5,154 nt of DNA from Flavobacteriales bacterium (GTDB lineage: Bacteria; Bacteroidota; Bacteroidia; UBA10329). Where the stretch lies: NCBI GenBank assembly GCA_003456455.1, contig DMRV01000074.1, forward strand, positions 1 to 5,154, written 5' to 3'. Positions 1 through 5,154 of this stretch are shown in pieces; within the stretch, counting starts at the first letter, position 1, and each line of letters opens with the position of its first letter. The notes under the pieces were generated by a model. That model did no database searches. It was not told the DNA's origin and saw nothing but the letters and a program-made list of their open reading frames with translations. The translations under genes were made by a program, and so were the position numbers.

Positions 1-416
1 ATTGGTGTTTTTAATTCGTGGGATACATTACCCAAAAAATCTCTGCGGTATTCTTCTTGATCGCGAAGCAATTGGATTTCCTCTTGTTTGTTTTCTGCCC
101 AAGAAATCACATCCTGATTTACGGTTTTCAGTGCATCGCTGTCTTCCCGGAGCATTGATTTAATTTCTGATTTTGGTGTTTTGAGGTTGTGAATGGTTTT
201 GTAAATAAGCTTAATCTTTTCATAAATAAACTGGTTTACAACATAGCTCACCATTAAGTATGCTACCGCAAAAACAACTAGTAATGATATTGCTGATTTG
301 GAAAAATTGAAGTTCCCAAACCAAATCAGTTCAAGAATTGAAAAGACCAACGTAAGTGTTACCGAAATAACAATTGCTGTAGACGAAATTAAATTGCGTT
401 GAATAAAGTCCTTCAC
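1..416 (-). CDS. Sensor histidine kinase, N-terminal part (PhoR/WalK-like), cut by window edge
   Basis: Translating the minus strand from a GTG at 414-416 gives 138 complete residues running off the window. Two hydrophobic membrane segments lie at about residues 9-33 and 41-62, with only a short loop between them, so there is no sizeable periplasmic sensor domain. A charged linker (about 65-125) leads to the dimerisation/phosphoacceptor box FLGNVSHELKTP, with the phosphorylated His at residue 133 (bases 18-20). The ATP-binding domain lies outside the window. An in-frame TAG just upstream leaves GTG as the only standard start that keeps the first helix; the next ATG falls inside helix 2. The gene begins 10 bases after the response regulator stop, so the two are almost certainly co-transcribed partners. 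From family knowledge, it would autophosphorylate at the inner membrane and pass phosphate to the regulator. The stimulus is unknown; the short loop suggests sensing in or near the membrane or through a partner protein. Confidence 0.9.
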   Translation of the reverse strand, partial: MKDFIQRNLISSTAIVISVTLTLVFSILELIWFGNFNFSKSAISLLVVFAVAYLMVSYVVNQFIYEKIKLIYKTIHNLKTPKSEIKSMLREDSDALKTVNQDVISWAENKQEEIQLLRDQEEYRRDFLGNVSHELKTP

Positions 417-426
417 GTTGGTGAAG

Positions 427-1107
427 TTACTGCTCGAATTTATAACCTACTCCTTTCACTGTTTTAATGGCTTTGTCACCAATTTTTTCGCGAAGCTTAC
501 GAATATGTACATCAATTGTACGGTCGCCAACTACAACCTGAGCACCCCAAACTGAGGTTAGAATCGTATCTCTGGTGAAAACGTTTCCGGGTTTTGAAGC
601 CAGTAAGGCAAGTAGCTCAAACTCTTTTTTTGGAAGTGTAATTTCATTCCCGTTAAGTTCAATTACGTATTTGTTTCGGTCAATTTTTAAACCAGATTCT
701 GTTTCGAAAACTTGGTTCTGAACTAAAGGATTATTTCTTCTGAGAAGTGCTTTTATCCTGCTAATTAGAACTCTCGGTTTGATTGGCTTGTTGATGAAAT
801 CATCCGCGCCAGCATCAAATCCAGCAATTTGTGAATAATCTTCATTTCGTGCCGTAAGAAATGCGATAAGCGTATTTCCCATCCCGGGAAGATCACGTAT
901 TTCCTTACATGTTTCAATACCATCCAATTCTGGCATCATAACATCTAAAATGATTAAATCGGGATTTACCTTCTGAGCAATGTTGATTGCTTTTCTACCA
1001 GAAGAAGCAGTGTGCACTTCAAAGTCTTCTTTCTTTAAATTGTATTTGAGAAATTCGAGAATGTCTTCCTCGTCATCTACAATTAAAATTACTGGATTGT
1101 CCTTCAT
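427..1107 (-). CDS. OmpR/PhoB-family response regulator (DNA-binding)
   Basis: A 226-residue protein, normal length for this family. The receiver domain (about 5-122) has the acidic pair D11/D12, phosphoacceptor D55 in the LDVMMP motif, T85 and K107 (in INKP), so all switch residues are present. The winged-helix effector domain (about 130-225) has the typical recognition-helix segment GDRTIDVHIRKLREKIG and the C-terminal hairpin VKGVGYKF. It is expected to act in the cytoplasm as a transcription factor, phosphorylated by the histidine kinase encoded 10 bases downstream. The ATG at 1105-1107 is well placed before the conserved first beta strand. An 84-bp gap with a perfect inverted repeat separates it from the CorC-like gene upstream, suggesting its own promoter. 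It resembles PhoB/PhoP-type regulators of Bacteroidota, but I cannot assign the regulon, so no symbol is given. Confidence 0.95.
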   Translation of the reverse strand: MKDNPVILIVDDEEDILEFLKYNLKKEDFEVHTASSGRKAINIAQKVNPDLIILDVMMPELDGIETCKEIRDLPGMGNTLIAFLTARNEDYSQIAGFDAGADDFINKPIKPRVLISRIKALLRRNNPLVQNQVFETESGLKIDRNKYVIELNGNEITLPKKEFELLALLASKPGNVFTRDTILTSVWGAQVVVGDRTIDVHIRKLREKIGDKAIKTVKGVGYKFEQ

Positions 1108-1154
1108 GTTATCTGCAAGTTGGATGTAAAATTGGACATCAACTAAAGATGGTG

Positions 1155-1173
1155 TGTTAATATACCATTAACA
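1155..1173. promoter_or_regulatory. Perfect inverted repeat upstream of the response regulator gene, possible operator
   Basis: Two 7-base arms, TGTTAAT and ATTAACA, match perfectly around a 5-base spacer. The palindrome lies 48-66 bases before the regulator ATG, in the only sizeable gap of the window. There is no U-run after it and the stem is AT-rich, so a terminator is unlikely. A transcription-factor site, perhaps for autoregulation, is inferred from position and symmetry. OmpR-type regulators more often bind direct repeats, so another regulator could be the ligand. I could not find a convincing Bacteroidota promoter (TTG ... TAnnTTTG) beside it. Confidence 0.4.
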
Positions 1174-1191
1174 ATAGAAAAAGTCTCGGTG

Positions 1192-2442
1192 TCAATCCAA
1201 AACCGATAACACAACCTCTTCAATTCTTGTGCTATCTACTTTACTGACTAAAAACTCAAATTTACCTACACGAATTATTTCGTCAAGTTCAGGAATGCTT
1301 TGATGATGTTCAATAATGAAACCTGCTAGGGTTTCGTATCCGTCAGATTCTGGTAAATCAAGATTGAATTCTCGGTTGATGTAGTCAATTTCTAACCTTG
1401 CCGATAGTCTATATTGATTATCGCCAAGCTTCTCCTCCGTTAACTCTTCTTTATCGTGTTCGTCTTCAATGTCTCCAAAGATTTCCTCAATGATGTCCTC
1501 AACCGTTACCATTCCGGCAGTACCACCAAATTCGTTTAACACTACAGCTACACTACGGTGTTGTTGTCCAAACAATGTCAAAAGGTCTTTAACCTTGGTG
1601 CTTTCTGGTACAAGACTAATTGGGCGAATAATGTTTTTGATATTCTTGGGTTTTTGGAATAGTTCTAAAGCATGAACGTATCCGATGATGTTGTCAATAT
1701 CATCACGGTAGATGAGGATTTTTGATAGTCCCGTTTCTACGAATTTGTTACGCAAAAATTCAATATTCTCATTGATTTCTAGTGCGATGGTTTCCGTGCG
1801 CGGAATCATACATTCTCGCACTTTTATATCACTAAAACTGAGCGCATTTCTAAATATCTGAATCTCACTGTCCACAGATTCCTCATCATCATTACTAATG
1901 AATTCGTTCACGTACTCATCCAAATCTGAACGACCGAAAGTCATTTTTTCTTCATTCAACTTTACTTTAAATAATGCTGCAAGAATCTGTTTTGAGAAAC
2001 GATCAATTACCCAAACCAGAGGGTACAGTAGTACATAACACACCTTTGCTGGAACCGCAAAAATATCCAGCATTCTGTTTGGGTTAATGCGGAAGAAGGC
2101 TTTTGGGAGAAACTCAGCCGTTACCAGAATGAGCAGTGTCGAAATAATAGTTTGAACCACCAAAATCGCAGATTCACTAGAAGTATAAACGGCAATCCAC
2201 GGTTCCAAAATTTTGGCCATGGTAATGCCATAAACAACCAGCGCAATATTGTTTCCTACAAGCAATGTGCTAATGAAACGGGAAGGTTGTTCTAGGAAAC
2301 TAGCGATGATGGAAGCCGACAGTTTTCCTTGTTTTTTGTCAACTTCAACCTTAAATCTGTTGGCTGATACAAATGCGATTTCCATACCAGAGAAAAAGGC
2401 GGAAAGAACCAAGCAAACTATGATGGCAATCGTGTAGCTCAA
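1192..2442 (-). CDS. CNNM/CBS/CorC-domain membrane protein (hemolysin family, CorC/TlyC-like)
   Basis: A 416-residue protein with the full family architecture. The N-terminal DUF21/CNNM membrane domain (about 1-155) has helices near 3-25, 57-78, 92-113 and 130-147, the motif SGMEIAFVSANR at 18-29, GNN at 63-65 and TAEFLPK at 108-114. Two CBS domains follow (about 208-330; first begins VRECMIPRTE, second ends in the GTAGMVTVEDIIEEIFGDI region), then an acidic linker and a C-terminal CorC_HlyC domain (about 345-414). Family members are linked to magnesium/cobalt efflux or divalent-cation homeostasis; 'hemolysin' is a historical label. Flavobacterial GldE shares this layout, but the neighbours here are not gliding genes. 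The start is TTG, overlapping the TGA of the preceding small gene as TTGA. An in-frame TAA two codons upstream and the first ATG only at residue 20, inside helix 1, make TTG the only start giving an intact protein. It is probably translated by coupling to the gene before it. Confidence 0.93.
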   Translation of the reverse strand: MSYTIAIIVCLVLSAFFSGMEIAFVSANRFKVEVDKKQGKLSASIIASFLEQPSRFISTLLVGNNIALVVYGITMAKILEPWIAVYTSSESAILVVQTIISTLLILVTAEFLPKAFFRINPNRMLDIFAVPAKVCYVLLYPLVWVIDRFSKQILAALFKVKLNEEKMTFGRSDLDEYVNEFISNDDEESVDSEIQIFRNALSFSDIKVRECMIPRTETIALEINENIEFLRNKFVETGLSKILIYRDDIDNIIGYVHALELFQKPKNIKNIIRPISLVPESTKVKDLLTLFGQQHRSVAVVLNEFGGTAGMVTVEDIIEEIFGDIEDEHDKEELTEEKLGDNQYRLSARLEIDYINREFNLDLPESDGYETLAGFIIEHHQSIPELDEIIRVGKFEFLVSKVDSTRIEEVVLSVLD

Positions 2443-2648
2443 TTGTTAGGGTTTTCCTTTTCGGACTGTTCAAATTTGAGACGTTGTCTTCTACGAAATG
2501 CAAAGAAAATCCCTGCAATTAGTCCGCCACCAAAAAACCATTTAGAGGCATCCCAACCATGTTGGTTAAAGAAGTAAGATCCAGCTAGCACGGAAAAAAT
2601 TCCGATCAGTAGCCACGCCATTTCAAGAACCTTCAGAACTCTCAGCAT
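2439..2648 (-). CDS. Small two-helix inner-membrane protein of unknown function
   Basis: A 69-residue protein with two hydrophobic segments (about 11-27 and 36-51). Basic residues before the first (RVLK) and after the second (RRRQRLK, 52-58) predict both ends in the cytoplasm. The C-terminal tail is charged and hydrophilic. No catalytic motif is visible and I do not assign a function. It starts with ATG inside the end of lptC (26-base overlap) and its stop overlaps the TTG start of the CorC-like gene, so all three are tightly packed and probably translated together. An alternative ATG at 2621, one base after the lptC stop, would give 60 residues. I prefer the longer form because the short amphipathic basic N-terminus MLRVLKVLE suits a membrane protein, and because I recall small proteins with a similar beginning at this position in other flavobacteria. 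The packing on both sides and coding-like composition argue that it is a real gene. Confidence 0.75.
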   Translation of the reverse strand: MLRVLKVLEMAWLLIGIFSVLAGSYFFNQHGWDASKWFFGGGLIAGIFFAFRRRQRLKFEQSEKENPNN

Positions 2649-3219
2649 CTTTTAGGTTTATTGTTCCTTTTATTTTTTTGATTCGGTACTTGGTGAAATC
2701 CTGATTGGATTCTAAACCATGACCAAAGATAACTTCATCTTCGGTAGTAATCTTCACAAATTCCTCCGTACGAATCTTTTCGGTTTTCTTTTCCCAAATA
2801 AGGTGTTCCGTATTTAAGGTTTCCCCTTTTTTATTCACTACAACTACGTTTTCCTTGGCTTCCATAATGTCGGAGTTTTCGTAACTGATGGCGTAGTTAG
2901 AGCGTAACTCAGATTCTACTTCTCCCATATTATTGAAGAACCGAACGTAAACACCATTTGTCATTTCGAGGTACGAATCCTCGCCAATAAATCTTTCTAA
3001 ATGTTTTGCTTCTAAGATTACTTTAAGAATTGCCGAATCGGAATAGATAATCTGAATGTCATCAGCCACAGAGATGGGAAGCACTTGGGTTTCAACAATG
3101 GCGTTAACCTCTTGCATATCGTTTACGCAGCCACCCAAAACAAGCGCAAAAAGAAAAAGGCAAGAGAACAAGCGTTCTCTTGCCTTTTTGAGTTGAAATA
3201 TTCTGGAATTAATCGGCAA
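2623..3219 (-). CDS. lptC: LptC-like lipoprotein, LPS export (non-ATG start)
   Basis: This is the LPS-export periplasmic component of the Lpt system, which in well-studied bacteria passes LPS from the LptBFG transporter to LptA. From a TTG at 3217-3219 the protein has 198 residues: a basic n-region (KKARER, 11-16), a hydrophobic stretch (17-28) and a lipobox LGGC with the lipidated Cys at 31. The mature part is beta-rich and shows the family traits of flavobacterial LptC: an early 'IIYSDSAILKVILEAKHLE' strand, a central repeat of beta strands, and a near-terminal GHGLESNQDFTKY motif followed by IKGTINL. There is no ATG in any frame near the 5' end. Candidate starts are TTG/GTG at 3237-3255 (inside the TPR gene), TTG at 3219 (overlapping the TPR stop) and TTG at 3171 (in the terminator loop, losing the basic n-region). 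I choose 3219 because it keeps a good signal peptide. A 16-bp terminator hairpin lies inside the signal-peptide codons. The function is well supported; the start is uncertain. Confidence 0.85.
   Translation of the reverse strand: MPINSRIFQLKKARERLFSCLFLFALVLGGCVNDMQEVNAIVETQVLPISVADDIQIIYSDSAILKVILEAKHLERFIGEDSYLEMTNGVYVRFFNNMGEVESELRSNYAISYENSDIMEAKENVVVVNKKGETLNTEHLIWEKKTEKIRTEEFVKITTEDEVIFGHGLESNQDFTKYRIKKIKGTINLKDAESSEGS
3154..3189 (-). terminator. Intrinsic terminator after the TPR gene, inside the lptC signal-peptide codons
   Basis: Arms of 16 bases at 3154-3169 and 3174-3189 are perfectly complementary around a 4-base loop. In the minus-strand transcript the stem reads AAAAAGGCAAGAGAAC on the left, and the right arm ends in five U followed by CUUUUUG, a textbook terminator tail. 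It starts 19 bases after the TPR stop. The A/T ends of the arms would also give a U-run on the plus strand, but no plus-strand gene is present. In the lptC frame the hairpin encodes KKARERLFSCLF, so it could act as an attenuator setting how much lptC and the genes below it are transcribed. Confidence 0.85.
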
Positions 3220-4558
3220 ATCGTGCTGTTGTCGCAACACCAATCCAACCACCAACGGTTACCGTTGCCCCACCTTCAAGACCGATGAAGAAGCAATCTT
3301 TCTTAACCGGATAGTACTTCTTGCAACTTGCAATTTTAGAATTGGCGGTACCTGCTAAACTTGAATCAACAGACTTAGCCTTCAAGTACATGTCTTCAGC
3401 AGCCCAAACACCATATTTCTGATTACATGCGTTGTCTCCACAGCTTGATGTTGTTCCTAAATAAAGGTCGCCAATGTAGATGTAAGGCTCTCCCCAACCC
3501 GAACGTAAACCAGCAGCGTCTTGTGCTGTAGATCGTGCCGAACTGTATTTTTTCTGAGAACCGTAAACTTTCGCCAATTTCAAAAGCTTCTCTGCTTTTT
3601 CTGTGTTGTCTTCTTCTAGTTTAATAGACTCTTCTAAATACTTCGTTGATTCTGCATCATTGCCTTTTTTGGCATAGCCTTCATATAATCCGTACGCGGC
3701 AGTTGCAGATGGCTTTAACTTGTAAGAAAGCTCAGAGCTGTTTAGATACAAGTCGTTCCCCGTCCACTTTCTTTTGGTCATCATATTAATTACCTTATTG
3801 AGAAGTGCCGCATCTGTTGGTGCAGCCTCCACTTTCGGAGCCATCATTTCAACATATTGCTCTTCTTTGGCAATGCGCTCAAAGTTTTGATCGATAACTT
3901 CTTGCGCTTTATTGATTTTTTTGAGGTCTTTTTCGTCAGGTGTTCCTTTTAATTGATGTTCGATGATGGTTGAAACCTCGTCATAAAGGTCATACATCAC
4001 TTCCATTTCAATCTGCTTAGCCACAAGTCTTTTCATCCCTGCCATGTACAGCCGCATCATTACGTAACCATCTGTTTCTAAAGAGTCGGTTTTCATCGAC
4101 TCAGTCAGTGTATTGTACACATCGGTGTAGTCTTCCTCAGCGTAATCGTACATGTCCATTCCTTTACGACCTAAGGCATAACCTTTGTCGTCTGGATAAA
4201 GCTCAACGCGCTTGTCGTAAACCATCCAAAGCGTGTCCAAATAAGCCTTTTTTAACTCTGGATTTGCTTTGTTCTTTTTTACAAAGCTTTCAATGATAGT
4301 TGGACCATTGATAACGATGTTCTTAGTTGCCGTAGGGCAGTTGAAGAACGACCACCTCCAGCCTGGGAGGGCATCAACATAATTTTTCTGCTTGTAATAT
4401 TCGCGGTAAAGCGAAACGCTTTCCTTGCATTTATCAGGATTGGAACCGAATTTATCATCCTCCTGAGCAAAACTATTCATTGTCCCCATCAACACCAGTT
4501 GCACAATAACTAGCATCGAGATGTTGGTAAGTGTAAAACTGTTCTTTTTCATAATCAT
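3209..4558 (-). CDS. Secreted TPR-repeat protein of flavobacterial type
   Basis: A 449-residue protein with a cleavable signal peptide: basic start MIMKK, hydrophobic core about 10-25, likely cut after NSFA (residue 31) before QEDD. The mature protein is mostly alpha-helical; clear TPR-like helix pairs are seen at about 283-316 and 320-353, continuing into GEPYIYIGDLY (356-366). The C-terminal tail after about 415 is different: it contains FFIGLEGGATVTVGGWIG, a pattern I associate with flavobacterial TPR proteins beside lptC. Six cysteines (44, 74, 373, 378, 412, 422) are the only ones, an even number compatible with disulfides outside the cytoplasm. The start chosen is the ATG at 4556-4558, which overlaps the barrel-protein stop as ATGA; an ATG two codons later (4552) is equally possible, while the one at 4582 lies inside the upstream gene and only adds residues before the signal peptide. 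The role is unknown; a periplasmic or outer-membrane scaffold working with the preceding barrel is inferred from position only. Confidence 0.88.
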   Translation of the reverse strand: MIMKKNSFTLTNISMLVIVQLVLMGTMNSFAQEDDKFGSNPDKCKESVSLYREYYKQKNYVDALPGWRWSFFNCPTATKNIVINGPTIIESFVKKNKANPELKKAYLDTLWMVYDKRVELYPDDKGYALGRKGMDMYDYAEEDYTDVYNTLTESMKTDSLETDGYVMMRLYMAGMKRLVAKQIEMEVMYDLYDEVSTIIEHQLKGTPDEKDLKKINKAQEVIDQNFERIAKEEQYVEMMAPKVEAAPTDAALLNKVINMMTKRKWTGNDLYLNSSELSYKLKPSATAAYGLYEGYAKKGNDAESTKYLEESIKLEEDNTEKAEKLLKLAKVYGSQKKYSSARSTAQDAAGLRSGWGEPYIYIGDLYLGTTSSCGDNACNQKYGVWAAEDMYLKAKSVDSSLAGTANSKIASCKKYYPVKKDCFFIGLEGGATVTVGGWIGVATTARFAD

Positions 4559-5154
4559 TCGTATTTGCGTTTTATAAACCATCTATCGTTTAAAGTAAAA
4601 CCGAGTTTAAAGTTCCAGTAGTTTTCTAAGAGTAGCGATCTGCCTGTTGTTCCACGCTGTCCCCATTCCACTGCCAAGTTTATCATGCTTTGAAGAAACT
4701 TGTCTCCACCGGCTCTTTTCTTTCTCAGTGGGAAACCAAAACCAAGAGTTATGCCATACTCTGGAAGTTGGAAGCCATTAATCTTATATTGGCTCATAGC
4801 ATAGTACCCTCCAATACGATAGTGCATCTTTCCAAAATAGTTGCCAAAACCTCGCTTTGTCTCATCAACCGATGGCTTAAATTCAATACCTACCGAAGTT
4901 TTCCAAGCATCCGCTAGAGAATCGTTTCTACCGTTTACATCTCTATAACCACTCCAAAGCTCTTGCGAGTGCTCTACTCCAAAAAGCCATTTTTCGCCTT
5001 TTTTCCAAGTAACGCCAAAACCGTATTTCCACGGCATGGTGATGTGCCCACCTTTTACCTCATTGAATAAGATGGTGTCTCTAAAAAGGTCTTCGCCAAA
5101 GGTTGTAAGTGTATATGTTCTGCCAAGCGTTGTACTGTTTGCACGCACCTGCAT
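4555..5154 (-). CDS. Outer-membrane beta-barrel protein, C-terminal part (OmpP1/FadL-like), cut by window edge
   Basis: The frame is open to the window edge; the Met codon at the very edge is probably internal, because 199 residues would be about half of a typical protein of this kind and no signal peptide is present. The sequence alternates polar and aromatic/hydrophobic residues in strand-length blocks rich in Gly, Tyr, Phe and Trp, for example KYGFGVTWKKGEKWLFGVEH, MHYRIGGYYAMSQY, YGITLGFGFPLRKK and NYWNFKLGFTLNDRWF, which reads as successive transmembrane beta strands. The segment WGQRGTTGRSLLLENYWNF and the ending NDRWFIKRKYE are familiar from flavobacterial outer-membrane proteins located before a TPR gene and lptC. 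The stop overlaps the TPR start by four bases (ATGA), so the two are translated together. The family resembles FadL/OmpP1 channels for hydrophobic compounds, but the N-terminal plug region is outside the window, so substrate and exact class are not known. Confidence 0.82.
   Translation of the reverse strand: MQVRANSTTLGRTYTLTTFGEDLFRDTILFNEVKGGHITMPWKYGFGVTWKKGEKWLFGVEHSQELWSGYRDVNGRNDSLADAWKTSVGIEFKPSVDETKRGFGNYFGKMHYRIGGYYAMSQYKINGFQLPEYGITLGFGFPLRKKRAGGDKFLQSMINLAVEWGQRGTTGRSLLLENYWNFKLGFTLNDRWFIKRKYE

Noticed and set aside
397..440. AAAGGAG sequence before the kinase GTG as a ribosome binding site
   Set aside because: It lies more than 30 bases before the GTG, too far for a Shine-Dalgarno site, and encodes part of the conserved VKGVGY end of the response regulator.
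1178..1206. Possible terminator after the CorC-like gene: 5-bp stem TCGGT/ACCGA with an 11-base loop, and a T5 run a few bases later on the minus strand
   Set aside because: The stem is short, the loop long, and the T-run is separated from the stem by three bases. It may be chance; it is far weaker than the hairpin at 3154-3189.
1469..1675. Plus-strand open frame of 68 codons inside the CorC-like gene
   Set aside because: It is antisense to well-conserved CBS-domain codons, has no recognisable protein features and no start context; a shadow frame.
3085..3288. Plus-strand open frame of 67 codons crossing the terminator
   Set aside because: It exists because the hairpin and flanking sequence lack stops in that frame; it is antisense to both lptC and the TPR end, with no family resemblance.
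4350..4370. GC-rich small inverted repeat (CCTCC...GGGAGG) in the TPR gene
   Set aside because: Short, imperfect in context, with no U-run, and explained by codons for the PGWRW segment.
4279..4470. Minus-strand open frame of 63 codons in another frame of the TPR gene
   Set aside because: It lies wholly within the TPR coding region, has no recognisable domain, and the TPR frame is clearly the coding one.
4690..4917. Plus-strand open frame of 75 codons opposite the barrel gene
   Set aside because: Antisense to convincing beta-strand coding sequence; composition looks like a reversed shadow and no promoter or start signal is visible.

Overview
The window looks like chromosomal DNA of a member of the Bacteroidota, most likely a flavobacterium-type organism. 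The DNA is AT-rich, the starts lack clear Shine-Dalgarno sequences, and the protein families are of a characteristic flavobacterial kind: a barrel protein ending in NDRWFIKRKYE, a TPR protein with a VGGWIG tail, a lipoprotein-type LptC and a CNNM/CorC protein. All seven supported genes lie on the minus strand, so the window reads right to left as one co-directional block. There is no sign of a mobile element, CRISPR array, tRNA or rRNA.

Right part (5154 down to 1192), in transcription order: the C-terminal part of an outer-membrane beta-barrel protein; a secreted TPR protein joined to it by an ATGA overlap; a strong perfect-stem intrinsic terminator just after the TPR gene; an LptC-like LPS-export lipoprotein whose signal-peptide codons lie inside that terminator; a 69-residue two-helix membrane protein overlapping the lptC end; and a CNNM/CBS/CorC (hemolysin-like) membrane protein that starts with TTG on a TTGA overlap. 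This is an envelope-biogenesis cluster. The overlaps suggest translational coupling, and the terminator splits it into a barrel-TPR unit and an lptC-small protein-corC-like unit.

Left part (1107 down to 1): after an 84-bp gap holding a perfect 7-bp inverted repeat comes an OmpR/PhoB-type response regulator. Ten bases after it starts a GTG-initiated sensor histidine kinase, cut by the window edge just after its phosphoacceptor His motif. These two form a classical two-component system; its signal cannot be read from the sequence.

The families are ordinary and I see no wholly new system. The most notable feature is the 16-bp terminator hairpin embedded in the start of lptC, a gene with no ATG available, which could be an attenuator. 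Next are the forced non-ATG starts and the palindrome in front of the response regulator gene.
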